Part shown: positions 17,383-26,665 of the stretch, piece after piece | How positions within the stretch are numbered: position 1 is the stretch's first letter | Layout: each line of letters begins with the position of its first letter | Assembly: GCA_016124755.1 (NCBI GenBank) | Contig: WGNA01000008.1 | Coordinates: forward strand, 62,001-126,000 | Origin: Bacteroidota bacterium | GTDB taxonomy: Bacteria; Bacteroidota; Bacteroidia; NS11-12g; UBA9320 | Length of the DNA stretch: 64,000 bases | Direction of reading: 5' to 3' | Translations under genes and position numbers: made by a program | Notes under the pieces: model-generated | Database searches by the model: none | What the model saw: only the letters and a program-made list of their open reading frames with translations | Told to the model about the DNA's origin: nothing

Positions 17383-19641
17383 ATGGCATTTGATATCGAT
17401 TTGATCCGAAAGGTTTACGGAACAATGGCTGAACGTGTTGAAGCTGCGCGAAATGTGCTCAACAAACCGCTTACTCTCACCGAAAAAATTCTCTACTCTC
17501 ATCTTTGGGACGGCAAAGCCACCGAAGCTTTCGAGCGTGGAAAATCGTATGTAGACTTTGCTCCGGATCGAATTGCTTGTCAGGATGCGACGGCCCAAAT
17601 GGCACTACTCCAGTTTATGCAAGCCGGAAAATCGAAAGTTGCAGTTCCGACCACGGTTCACTGCGACCACCTTATTCAGGCCAAAATTGGTGCAGACCAG
17701 GATTTACAGGACGCCCTCAACAAAAGCAACGAAGTTTTCAAATTTCTGGAATCGGTTTCCAACAAATACGGAATCGGTTTCTGGAAACCGGGCGCAGGAA
17801 TCATTCATCAGGTGGTTCTCGAGAATTATGCGTTCCCGGGAGGCATGATGATCGGTACCGATTCACACACGGTAAATGCCGGTGGTCTTGGCATGGTTGC
17901 CATTGGAGTTGGCGGTGCTGATGCTGTGGACGTAATGGCGGGAATGGCCTGGGAACTGAAATTCCCGAAACTCATCGGTGTTAAACTCACCGGAAAACTC
18001 AGCGGTTGGACGGCACCAAAAGATGTTATTCTAAAAGTGGCCGGAATTCTCACCGTGAAAGGCGGAACCGGTTGCATCCTCGAATATTTCGGAGAAGGAG
18101 CTAAATCACTTTCCTGCACAGGAAAAGGAACCATCTGTAATATGGGAGCCGAAATCGGAGCGACCACTTCAACCTTTGGTTACGACGAAAGCATGGAACG
18201 TTATCTCCGTGCAACCGATCGCGCCGATGTGGCAGATGCCGCCAATGCAATTCACCAACATCTCACCGGTGATGCAGAAGTGTACGCCAATCCGGAACAA
18301 TATTTCGATCAGGTAATTGAAATTAATTTGTCGGAGTTAAAACCGCATCTCAATGGTCCGTTTACGCCGGATCTTGCAACACCGGTTGGCGAACTCGGAC
18401 CAAAAGCCGAAGCCAATGGCTGGCCAATGGATGTGGAATGGGGACTCATCGGTTCGTGTACCAATTCTTCTTATGAAGATCTTTCCAGAGCAGCTTCCAT
18501 TGCCAAACAAGCCGTAGATAAAAAATTAAAAACCAAAGCTGAATTCGGAATCAATCCGGGTTCGGAGCAGGTTCGATATACGGCTGAACGCGACGGACTC
18601 ATTCAGGTTTTTGAAGATCTGGGTGCCCGCGTTTTCACGAATGCATGCGGACCTTGTATCGGACAATGGGAAAGAGCCGGTGCCGGAAAACAGGAAAAAA
18701 ATACCATCGTTCACTCGTTCAACCGGAACTTCAGTAAGCGCGCCGATGGAAATCCGAATACACACGCCTTTGTGGGTTCGCCAGAAATGGTGGCGGCTAT
18801 CGCGATTTCCGGACGACTCGATTTTAATCCGGCGACCGATAAACTCATTAATGAAGACGGACAGGAAGTGATGCTCGACGAGCCAACCGGAATGGAGCTT
18901 CCTCCGAAGGGTTTCGCAGTTGACGACCGGGGTTATATCGAACCAAAAGCAGATGGAAGCGATGTGGAAGTAATTGTGGCTCCGGATTCGAAGCGTTTGC
19001 AATTGCTTGAGCCTTTTCAACCGTGGGATGGAAAAGATATCAAAGGAGCTAAGTTGCTGATCAAAGTTGCCGGTAAGTGTACAACCGACCACATTTCCAT
19101 GGCCGGTCCGTGGCTTACGTATCGCGGTCATCTCGACAATATCTCGAACAATATGCTGATCGGTGCGGTAAACGCTTTCAACGGAAAAACCGATGAGGTG
19201 CGAAATCCGATGACCGGTGATTACGAGAGTGTTCCGAAGGTGGCGCGAATGATTAAAGCAGCCGGTGAATATTCGATTGTGATTGGCGAAGAAAATTACG
19301 GCGAAGGTTCATCCCGCGAACACGCAGCGATGGAACCAAGACACCTGGCGGTTCGTGCGGTATTGGTGAAATCTTTTGCGCGTATTCACGAAACCAATTT
19401 GAAAAAACAGGGAATGCTGGCGCTCACGTTTGCCAATCCGGCCGACTACGACAAGATTCGGGAAGATGATACTTTCGATCTGGAAGTAACCAATTTCAAA
19501 CCCAATCAGCCGCTGAATATCACAATTCATCACAGCGACGGAAGTTCCGAAAAAATTCAGGCGAATCACACCTACAACCAATCTCAGATCGAATGGTTTG
19601 AGGCAGGCAGCGCTTTGAATCTGATTAAAAAGAAGCAGTAG
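17383..19641 (+). CDS. acn: Aconitate hydratase (mitochondrial-type)
   Basis: 752 residues, the usual length of mitochondrial-type aconitase in Bacteroidota. It interconverts citrate and isocitrate in the TCA cycle through a [4Fe-4S] cluster. Cluster cysteines are seen in [10 protein letters not shown] (about residue 358) and in [10 protein letters not shown] (about 421 and 424). The swivel domain is complete, with [20 protein letters not shown] and the catalytic segment [21 protein letters not shown]. Other family signatures are [11 protein letters not shown] and [18 protein letters not shown]. Start at the ATG 17383 ([13 protein letters not shown]). Codon use is even and GC-richer than the flanking spacers, as expected for a well-expressed gene. 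It is monocistronic, with its own promoter and a convergent neighbour. Confidence 0.97.
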   Translation: MAFDIDLIRKVYGTMAERVEAARNVLNKPLTLTEKILYSHLWDGKATEAFERGKSYVDFAPDRIACQDATAQMALLQFMQAGKSKVAVPTTVHCDHLIQAKIGADQDLQDALNKSNEVFKFLESVSNKYGIGFWKPGAGIIHQVVLENYAFPGGMMIGTDSHTVNAGGLGMVAIGVGGADAVDVMAGMAWELKFPKLIGVKLTGKLSGWTAPKDVILKVAGILTVKGGTGCILEYFGEGAKSLSCTGKGTICNMGAEIGATTSTFGYDESMERYLRATDRADVADAANAIHQHLTGDAEVYANPEQYFDQVIEINLSELKPHLNGPFTPDLATPVGELGPKAEANGWPMDVEWGLIGSCTNSSYEDLSRAASIAKQAVDKKLKTKAEFGINPGSEQVRYTAERDGLIQVFEDLGARVFTNACGPCIGQWERAGAGKQEKNTIVHSFNRNFSKRADGNPNTHAFVGSPEMVAAIAISGRLDFNPATDKLINEDGQEVMLDEPTGMELPPKGFAVDDRGYIEPKADGSDVEVIVAPDSKRLQLLEPFQPWDGKDIKGAKLLIKVAGKCTTDHISMAGPWLTYRGHLDNISNNMLIGAVNAFNGKTDEVRNPMTGDYESVPKVARMIKAAGEYSIVIGEENYGEGSSREHAAMEPRHLAVRAVLVKSFARIHETNLKKQGMLALTFANPADYDKIREDDTFDLEVTNFKPNQPLNITIHHSDGSSEKIQANHTYNQSQIEWFEAGSALNLIKKKQ

Positions 19642-19650
19642 GTATTTGGA

Positions 19651-19667
19651 GGGAATTTTTAATTCCC
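19651..19667. terminator. Small hairpin between convergent genes
   Basis: GGGAATT-TTT-AATTCCC. The stop codon of the minus-strand lipoprotein gene (19659-19661) lies in it. The stem is short, but its position between convergent genes suits a shared termination or blocking role. Confidence 0.4.
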
Positions 19668-20528
19668 AGTAACCAATAAATTTCTCGCTCCTTTTATTCC
19701 GCACTTCTGATATTGATTATAGGCGGCTGCGGCACGAGACCGTATTTGTTCAGGCGATTCGTTTGCGATAAATCCCGCTAAAGCATCGTGCAAAGTATAG
19801 GCTTCCGGACACATGAGTCCGGTTGTCCAGAGCAACGGTTCCGCACCGGAGCTTTCCACAAAATCGTTGAAAAAGGCCTTGCTATAACATGCCAGAATAA
19901 TGGCGCTTCGTTTTAAAGAATCTGTTTTTTTGAAATTATTGGTTAACTGAAAATCCATTAATCCGTCGTGTCCTGTGTATGCCAGTAATTTCGAATAACC
20001 GGAAATGCCAATTATCTTTTTATTCAGATGTAAGGTGTCTTTTTGCAAGCCGCAACACGCCGATAAAAAATCATTCGTGCATCGTTTTATTTCCTTGCCG
20101 TTGTATGCATCCGCCACCAGAAAAGTTCCGGATGTTTTATGTTGGAAAATGATGCGTTCAAAAATTACCGAATCCATTTTTGTTTTGGAAATAGTTTTCC
20201 ATTCAGCACTGCGGGAGAAAAAGGTTCGTACGCCGTAACCACAGCCCCAATACAGATTCCGATCCGGATCCTGGCCGTTTCCGATAGCTGCCGGAACCGG
20301 AACAATTCCCTGATATTTATTGTCGCACAAAGCCACAAAAACATGGATGGTGCGTTGCACGCTATCGACCGGATAACCGGTGTTTATTTCCGAAGTCTGA
20401 GCAGTTGAAAAGGAAGCCTGTATTGCGGGGATTTTAATAGAATCCGATTGCGAAATATGTTTAGATTCGGGTTGCGTACAACTTCCCAAAACTATAAGAG
20501 CAAGTATGGTGAGAGTAAAATATTTCAT
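19659..20528 (-). CDS. Lipoprotein with possible caspase-like (clan CD) His/Cys pair
   Basis: 289 residues; lipoprotein signal MKYFTLTILALIVLGSC with Cys17. Not a family I can name. Visible features: an early strand RTIHVFVALCDNKYQG, a GNGQDPDRNLYWGCGYGVRTFF segment, then two hydrophobic strands each ending in a catalytic-type residue, LLAYTGHDG (His187) and AIILACYSKAFF (Cys214), followed by EPLLWTTGLMCPEAYTLHDAL. Hydrophobic block-His-spacer-hydrophobic block-Cys is the arrangement of clan CD cysteine peptidases (caspases, clostripain, gingipain), although the usual HG is HD here. Seven further cysteines are present (CGLQ, ACCG and others). The peptidase idea is inference; the gene and lipoprotein nature are well supported. 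Confidence 0.8.
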   Translation of the reverse strand: MKYFTLTILALIVLGSCTQPESKHISQSDSIKIPAIQASFSTAQTSEINTGYPVDSVQRTIHVFVALCDNKYQGIVPVPAAIGNGQDPDRNLYWGCGYGVRTFFSRSAEWKTISKTKMDSVIFERIIFQHKTSGTFLVADAYNGKEIKRCTNDFLSACCGLQKDTLHLNKKIIGISGYSKLLAYTGHDGLMDFQLTNNFKKTDSLKRSAIILACYSKAFFNDFVESSGAEPLLWTTGLMCPEAYTLHDALAGFIANESPEQIRSRAAAAYNQYQKCGIKGARNLLVTGN

Positions 20529-20590
20529 ATAAGTGAAAACAACACTACCCCAAACTAAATTATCCCGTTGTTAATTCTCTCTTTAACTTA

Positions 20591-20927
20591 AATGCTGCTC
20601 CGTTTGGATACACCAAGGTTGTAAATAGGTTGGGGATCGATGTACCATCTCTTTTCTTCTTACTTTTTTCTTGATAAAAAAGTAAGCAAAAAATCAAGTC
20701 GGAAAGAAAGCTGGCAAGCGCCCTTTATCATTTGTTGAAAATCTGGTGAAAGAAATGTCAAGCACTTTCCCGATTTTCTACCAAATGAAAAATTCCTGCT
20801 GGGGCTATCCCGCCTTTCCGACAACCCACCCACACGTTCCTATTTTTGTTTTGGGATCCGCTTCGCACCTTGCATTTTGTTCTTTTAACACTAACCACAT
20901 ATTGGTGTATTGAAGCGGAGAAACATT
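20591..20927 (+). mobile_element. MITE-like palindromic element, copy 1
   Basis: 337 bp from AATGCTGCTCCG to GCGGAGAAACATT. The ends are imperfect inverted repeats. Inside are nested complementary segments: CTTGAT/ATCAAG, GTCGGAAAG/CTTTCCGAC (the latter reads CTTTCCGACAAC), and GTTGAAAATC/GATTTTCTAC. It is flanked by ttaactta (20583-20590) and ttaattta (20928-20935), a 7-of-8 match that could be a target duplication. No transposase gene inside, so movement would need one supplied elsewhere. Confidence 0.75.
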
Positions 20928-20954
20928 TTAATTTATTTCATTCTTTTCATTAAT

Positions 20955-21236
20955 TAATTCTTGGTATGGCGTTTTGCGGGCCATCTCTGCAATTCACTTG
21001 CGCATCCGTTGTATTACATCGGTGCAAAAGAGCTACTGCCGGCCGCTTTTTGCACCGGGCAATACATACCGGCAGCGCGGCATTCATTTTCGTTTCTGTC
21101 CCTAACGCAGCTACGAAGGAAGATTTCCTGCCGCGATAGAAGCGGTTACGAAATGCAGGCAAGGCCGAGGCAGTAACGAGCGAAACAGCGACTGAAAGAA
21201 GCTCGTTGCGCGCAGATTATTGCCCAGCGTTGCCCA
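20955..21236. other. GC-rich structured spacer
   Basis: This stretch is visibly richer in GC than its surroundings and contains the inverted repeats GGTGCAAAA (21021-21029) / TTTTGCACC (21047-21055) and CTGCCGG / CCGGCAG around them, plus a GCCCAGCGTTGCCC repeat near its right end. No gene with family resemblance. It may be a mobile-element remnant. Confidence 0.4.
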
Positions 21237-21332
21237 ATGAAGTTTGAGCGGAAAGCGCGGATTGCCGGCATTGCAAATCAATTGTATTACGGATATCGAT
21301 ATAGTTCGGTAAATTCGGAAAAACTTTCTGCC

Positions 21333-24300
21333 ATGATCCGACTGAGTTTCTTTTCTGCTCTAATACTTTTAGTTTTTACACCTGCCATTGCACAGCTTTC
21401 TGGTTCGTATACTATTGGGGGGGCGAAGTCAGATTTTCGAACCATCGATTCGGCATTTGATGTTTTGGCATCGAAGGGTGTAAAAGGGCCGGTGGTTTTT
21501 CAAATTCGTGAGGGAATTTACCACGAACGACTGGATTACCGGAAAGTTCCCGGCGCAAATCAAACGAACTCTGTTACTCTCGATAAATATCCGACAGATA
21601 CCGGAAAGGTATTTATAATGAGTGACGCACCGGATTCAAAAAATAACTACATCGTTGCGGTTTTATTCGGTTATATTAATTTTAACAATATTCATTTTGA
21701 GCTGGAAGGATCGAATGCCGGATTCGGGCGAATAATTTATTTCCGCGACACAGTTGAATATGTTCGTTTTACGAATTGCAGTTTTAATGGTTACGAAACT
21801 GCAACGCGATCGTCTGTTTTTTCGCTTATGGAAAAACCCTCCGGAAATCTCGTGCGCAATCTTTGGGTAGAAAACTGTAGTTTTAACAGGGGTGCGTACA
21901 GCATTTCGATCTTTGGTGGCGATCCTAAATACGGAATTCCGGATTCGAATATAATTATCCGCAACAACCTGTTTTCCGAATTTCGCAATACAGGTTTAAA
22001 TTTTTCACATACCCAAAGTTTAGCAATATCTGAGAATGTAATTCGCAATTATGAAAATGCATTTTCGACTGTAGGAATAAATCTGGACAACCTACACGGA
22101 ACAGATTACGTGGAAGGGAATAGAATCGAATTGATCCGGAGTGGTTATGGTTTGGTATTGAATTGTTCTGCTCTCACCTCCGACACGGTTCAAATTTTTA
22201 ACAACGTTATAAACGGATTAAACAGTAAGTCTCACGATTGGATGGTGGGAATTGAATTATCTTCAGCAAGAAATTGTAACATCCTAAATAATACAATATT
22301 TATCCCACGAATTAATGCGGATGCTATTGGAGTTAATTTTTATTCCTATTCGATTTACTCTACACAATTTCTAAATAATAATGTGGTGAACCTGAGCATT
22401 GGTCCAGCATTGGTTAGAACTTTCTCCAGCAGTTACGGATTTGTAAGTGATTACAATAATTTGTTTAATGCTACCGGACATCCGATTGAAGACAAGGCTG
22501 TTGACAGCATGTATACACTAAGTGATGCACAAAGTCTCGGAATAGAAATGCACTCTGTTTCGGCAGAAGCCTATTTTGAAGGAGACTCGAATCTGCGTTC
22601 ACATTCGTGGTTTTTAGATGGAAAGGCAACTCCTGTTTCAATCGTAAAAAAAGACATTGACGGGAATTTAAGAGATTCTAAAAATCCGGATATCGGTGTG
22701 AACGAATTTAATCCTTACCACATCGATGCGGGTATTTTGCGTATGTCAGACGAATTTATTGAAGTGTGCGGTCAAACGAATCAGTATGTGCAATTGATCG
22801 TTGCGAATTTCGGAAACGATCCGATAGATTCGATTTCGATTGAGTTTGTTTCTCTTTCACCGGGAGGAAATCGGGATACACTTTATTTTACATATCCCGA
22901 CACACTCGACGCACTTGAATCGGATACTTTATGGGGTGGACCGCTCTCAATAAACGAATTCGGGGAGTACCTGTTTTGTGCCCGTTCTTTTGTTGATAAG
23001 GATGAATCTAGTGTAAACGACAGAAAGTATTTTCATTATTTCTCCAAAAGAAAATCGATTTTAAATAAAATATCAGATATAAAAGTTTGCAATGGAAGCA
23101 GGGGAGAGCTGAAGTATCCAACAGTTGATGGATTGATAGAATGGTTCACAGATCCTTTAAAACCGGCAATTGACACTTCGTTTAAAATGTCGGTTGATGC
23201 CGTAAAAAAGGATCAGATATTTTATTACCGCTTAACGAATTTTAATCGCGAGAATCTTGGATTCAAAGAACCGGAACCTACAACCGGTTTTTTAATGGAT
23301 GATTACGGTTTGGAATTTCATGTTACCCGCAGAATCCTTCTTGATTCCGTAACTGTATATCCGGTTGATACAGGAGTTATTTATGTTTTGTTAGAAAGTT
23401 ATCAAGGTGTTTTAATCGACACACTCGGCTCATTTAATGTTTCGGGATCCGGCAAGAGTACGCCGGTTCACTTGCCTTTACACGCGTGGCTTGACACCGG
23501 TACTTATGTGATGGCTATGCGCTCAACCGGTATCACAGATTTGCTTCGCGATAATGTTGAGCCAACAGTTTACCCGATGGTTGGTGTTGATAGTGCCGTT
23601 ATAATTAAGTGCGGTCGCGGCTCAGGAAATTACAGGGCATCCAATAAATTTTATTATTTCTACGATTGGGTCGTGCGAGTGCCTTATTGTCCTTCTCCGA
23701 TCGACAGTGCTACCATGCATGTTGTTGCATCACCCAAAGTTGATTTGGGTAAAGACACCATTGTTTGTATGAACGATCCAAAACAATTTACTCTGGACGC
23801 AGGAGCCGGAATGACGTCCTATTTCTGGCAGCCGGCCGGTACAGACCGATTTTTAACGGTTACAAAAAGTGGTACTTACATCGTTAATGTTCTGGATTCC
23901 AATAAATGCCAGGCCACAGATCAGATTGTGGTTAGCTTCTTTGATAAACCGTATTTGTACATTGGTCGAGACACACAGGTTTGCCAGAATGAATACATGC
24001 CATATTCGATCGGAACGAATGAGCAATTTGCAAAATTTGAATGGAACAACGGGGACACCACCTCGCATACTACGATGGTAAACGACGGTTTATATATTCT
24101 AAAAACCATCAATGAAAACGGATGCATTTTGTACGATTCAATTGAACTGAAACTTTTGGATTTGCCAAATTTGGATTTGGGCAACGACGTGGGATTTTGT
24201 CCGGGTGAAAAGGTAGATACAAATCTTTTATTAACCGGAACATACACTTCTGTTTTGTGGGATAATGGTTCACAGAGTATGAATTATAAAGTTAATTCAA

Positions 24301-25286
24301 CTGGAAATTATTCTGTTCGGGTTGGCGGCGATAACGGGTGTTACAATTCGGATACGGTTTCTTTTTATAGATTTATGCCGGTAAAACCCATGATCGGTAG
24401 TGATACGGTTTATTGTTCAAATACTGCATTCACTAAAACATTTGATGCCGGTAAAAAGATTAATTATATATGGCAAGATGGTTCCACCGGCAGATATTTT
24501 ACCGCGGATTCTGCCGGATTATATTTTGTGAATGTTACAGACACAAATGGTTGTGCGTCATCCGATTCTGTTTGGGTAAAAACAAAAGAACCGGTAACAC
24601 TCAGTCTTGGGAACGACACAGGTTATTGCGCGAATAAACGATTTTCAAAACTTATTAATTTGAGTGACAGTTTTGATTATTATTTATGGGACGACGGGTC
24701 GCGGAATTCGTATCGGTTGGTTGATCACGCCGCCATTTATTCTGTTGAAGCTGTCGACTATAAAGGATGTATCAGCCGGGATACGGTTTACGTGGTTTTG
24801 TGGCCTGTGCCAATCATAAATTTAGAGAAAGAAGTAGTTGTAAATCCTGATGAAAAAGTTAATCTCACTTTGGATGCAGGTCCAGATTACACAACGTATC
24901 AATGGAAAACCGGTTCAAATAAACAAACTGCTATTGTAAAAGATACAGGGACGTATTGGGTGAAGGTGACAAACGAATTCGGATGCGCGCAGTATGACAC
25001 AGTTCGGGTTCGGTATTGGCATGCAGTCGGACTCAAAAAAACAGAGTCCAATTCAATTTTGGTGTATCCAAACCCGGCGAATGGTACCGTCACTCTTTCT
25101 AATCTAAATGGGAAAAAAGGGACTATCCATTTATATGATATTTACGGTCAGAGCATTTTGGTTGATCATACCAATGGAACTGATTTGATTGTTTTGGAGA
25201 CTTCTTCACTAACTTCCGGAACATACTGGTTGGTTTGGAAATGTGGTACTGATATTTTCCGTAATCAATTGCAGATTATTCACTAA
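21333..25286 (+). CDS. T9SS-secreted parallel beta-helix / Ig-like repeat surface protein
   Basis: 1317 residues from the ATG at 21333 (MIRLSFFSALILLVFTPAIAQ, signal peptide); the frame is open further up, but the extra 32 residues precede the signal and are not expected. Residues about 25-450 form a right-handed beta-helix of the pectin-lyase/NosD kind (AFDVLASKGVKGPVVFQIREGIY, then repeated N-rich turns such as IIIRNNLFSEFRN and NILNNTIFI). From about 800 to 1240 there are six related ~75-residue repeats of the form LDLGNDTGFC...LDAG...Y.W..G......SG.Y.V.V.D..GC...D, Ig-like or PKD-like. The end, LVYPNPANGTVTLSNL ... LTSGTYWLVW, is a T9SS type A sorting domain, so it is exported and anchored to the cell surface. 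Likely adhesin or polymer-binding protein. Confidence 0.92.
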   Translation: MIRLSFFSALILLVFTPAIAQLSGSYTIGGAKSDFRTIDSAFDVLASKGVKGPVVFQIREGIYHERLDYRKVPGANQTNSVTLDKYPTDTGKVFIMSDAPDSKNNYIVAVLFGYINFNNIHFELEGSNAGFGRIIYFRDTVEYVRFTNCSFNGYETATRSSVFSLMEKPSGNLVRNLWVENCSFNRGAYSISIFGGDPKYGIPDSNIIIRNNLFSEFRNTGLNFSHTQSLAISENVIRNYENAFSTVGINLDNLHGTDYVEGNRIELIRSGYGLVLNCSALTSDTVQIFNNVINGLNSKSHDWMVGIELSSARNCNILNNTIFIPRINADAIGVNFYSYSIYSTQFLNNNVVNLSIGPALVRTFSSSYGFVSDYNNLFNATGHPIEDKAVDSMYTLSDAQSLGIEMHSVSAEAYFEGDSNLRSHSWFLDGKATPVSIVKKDIDGNLRDSKNPDIGVNEFNPYHIDAGILRMSDEFIEVCGQTNQYVQLIVANFGNDPIDSISIEFVSLSPGGNRDTLYFTYPDTLDALESDTLWGGPLSINEFGEYLFCARSFVDKDESSVNDRKYFHYFSKRKSILNKISDIKVCNGSRGELKYPTVDGLIEWFTDPLKPAIDTSFKMSVDAVKKDQIFYYRLTNFNRENLGFKEPEPTTGFLMDDYGLEFHVTRRILLDSVTVYPVDTGVIYVLLESYQGVLIDTLGSFNVSGSGKSTPVHLPLHAWLDTGTYVMAMRSTGITDLLRDNVEPTVYPMVGVDSAVIIKCGRGSGNYRASNKFYYFYDWVVRVPYCPSPIDSATMHVVASPKVDLGKDTIVCMNDPKQFTLDAGAGMTSYFWQPAGTDRFLTVTKSGTYIVNVLDSNKCQATDQIVVSFFDKPYLYIGRDTQVCQNEYMPYSIGTNEQFAKFEWNNGDTTSHTTMVNDGLYILKTINENGCILYDSIELKLLDLPNLDLGNDVGFCPGEKVDTNLLLTGTYTSVLWDNGSQSMNYKVNSTGNYSVRVGGDNGCYNSDTVSFYRFMPVKPMIGSDTVYCSNTAFTKTFDAGKKINYIWQDGSTGRYFTADSAGLYFVNVTDTNGCASSDSVWVKTKEPVTLSLGNDTGYCANKRFSKLINLSDSFDYYLWDDGSRNSYRLVDHAAIYSVEAVDYKGCISRDTVYVVLWPVPIINLEKEVVVNPDEKVNLTLDAGPDYTTYQWKTGSNKQTAIVKDTGTYWVKVTNEFGCAQYDTVRVRYWHAVGLKKTESNSILVYPNPANGTVTLSNLNGKKGTIHLYDIYGQSILVDHTNGTDLIVLETSSLTSGTYWLVWKCGTDIFRNQLQIIH

Positions 25287-25394
25287 GAATTTCTTCTCCA
25301 GTCGGGTGAAGAGCTTGTATTAGTAAGCTTTTCAAAATAATACGTGTACATACAAACAAAATGTTTCAGTGGTTGTTGATACAGGTAAACAACC

Positions 25395-26120
25395 TTGAAA
25401 ACGATGAAAAAAATCGTACACAGAGCAGAGAGTCGGGGACACGCGAACCACGGTTGGCTCGACTCGCACCACACATTCAGTTTTGCCGGGTATTACGATC
25501 CGGAGCGAATTCATTTCGGTGCTTTACGGGTTTTGAACGATGATACGGTTGCGGCGGGAAGAGGTTTCGGAGCGCATCCGCATCAGAACATGGAAATAGT
25601 TTCGATTCCGTTAGAAGGGGATTTGGAACACCGCGACAGCATGGGAAATGTGGCGATTATTCGAAAAGGCGATATTCAGGTGATGAGTGCCGGAACGGGT
25701 GTTCAGCACAGCGAAATGAACCGCACAAAAAACGGTGAGGTGAAATTTCTGCAGATCTGGATTTTTCCGAATACCGAAAATGTAGAACCGAGATACGATC
25801 AGATTTCACTCGAATCAGTTCGGAAGGAAAATGAATTGTTTCAGATTTTATCTCCGGATGCAAATGATGCCGGCGTTTGGATTCATCAGAATGCCTGGTT
25901 TAACTGGGGAGAATTAAAATCAGATACGAATCACACGTATAAATTACACAATGCGGGAAACGGTGTTTATGTATTTGTTCTCAGCGGGAAAATATCCACT
26001 TCGAATGAAACGCTGACAACACGCGACGCAATTGGCATTTGGGAAACCGATGAAATTGAATTCTCTGTGGAAGACGATTCGGTGGTGTTGGTAATGGAAG
26101 TTCCGATGGAGAATTACTGA
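25395..26120 (+). CDS. Pirin family protein (bicupin, quercetinase-like)
   Basis: 241 residues (ATG at 25395, or at 25404 if MKKIVHRAESRG is the true start). The N-terminal pirin cupin is clear: GWLDSHHTFSFAGYYDP, then GRGFGAHPHQNMEIVSIPLEGDLEHRDSMGN with metal-binding His residues in HPHQ and the Glu of EHRDS region, and MSAGTGVQHSEMN supplying the last histidine. A second, degenerate cupin follows (WFNWGELKSD ... GVYVFVLSGKI). Relatives bind Fe or Ni and include the YhhW quercetinase; physiological role is usually stress related. The stop codon is part of the first unit of the hairpin repeat array. YceI is encoded 545 bases downstream; pirin and YceI often occur together in Flavobacteriia. 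Confidence 0.93.
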   Translation: MKTMKKIVHRAESRGHANHGWLDSHHTFSFAGYYDPERIHFGALRVLNDDTVAAGRGFGAHPHQNMEIVSIPLEGDLEHRDSMGNVAIIRKGDIQVMSAGTGVQHSEMNRTKNGEVKFLQIWIFPNTENVEPRYDQISLESVRKENELFQILSPDANDAGVWIHQNAWFNWGELKSDTNHTYKLHNAGNGVYVFVLSGKISTSNETLTTRDAIGIWETDEIEFSVEDDSVVLVMEVPMENY

Positions 26121-26532
26121 CGAAAGCCGTGGAACTTTTCTTTTAGAGTTAACTTATAGATACAGCTTTGTCAGCATAAATACTGACGAAAGCCTGAGTG
26201 TTTTGGAAATGAAGAGAAATATTGAATGGCTTTGTCAGTATAAATACTGACGAAAGCCGGAATGAAATGGGAACGAAAGAAAAATACGCTACGGCTTTGT
26301 CAGCATAAATACTGACGAAAGCCGGAATGTTTTGGAAATGAAGAGAAATGTTGAATTGGGGAATTGAGGAAATGGAGAATTACTGACGAAAGCCTAAATG
26401 TACTTGGGACCAAGGGAAACGTTGAATGGCTTTGTCAGCATAAATGGGGAAATGGGGAATTGGGGAATTACTGACGAAAGCCTAAGTGAACTTGGAACCA
26501 AGGGAAATATTGAATGGCTTTGTCAGCATAAA
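26114..26532. repeat. Array of six CTGACGAAAGCC...GGCTTTGTCAG hairpin units
   Basis: Units start at 26114, 26181, 26245, 26310, 26381 and 26469 with TACTGACGAAAGCC and, except unit 4, end GGCTTTGTCAGCATAAA (or TATAAA). The first three are directly abutting, 64-67 bp each. The ends pair as CTGAC, bulged G, AAAGCC with GGCTTT, GTCAG. The middles (ttttggaaatgaagag, cttggaaccaaggga) are related to each other and not unique spacers. Units 4-6 are separated by AATGGGGAATTGGGG tails. The first unit overlaps the pirin stop codon. Confidence 0.85.
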
Positions 26533-26576
26533 TGGGGAAATGTACAATAGAAGAATACGAGAATTCGCCCACGGAG

Positions 26577-26604
26577 GTCATCCTGAATTTATTTCAGGAT
26601 CTCA
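26577..26604. repeat. GTCATCCTGAA...TTCAGGAT hairpin (widespread dispersed motif)
   Basis: TCCTGAA-loop-TTCAGGA within GTCATCCTGAATTTATTTC. Motifs of this form are scattered through many unrelated bacterial genomes. At 32.76-32.87 kb the same flanks (CCACGGAG..TCATCC and GGGATCTCATA) surround a CTGAC-family hairpin instead. Confidence 0.6.
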
Positions 26605-26665
26605 TATAAGGAATTCGGAATACTAAAAATGGCAAATCAATTTTTAAAAAAATAACATTATTAAA

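Noticed and set aside
26114-26540. CRISPR array
   Set aside because: Units of 64-67 bp recur, but the segments between the paired ends are homologous to each other rather than unique spacers, and no cas gene is present.
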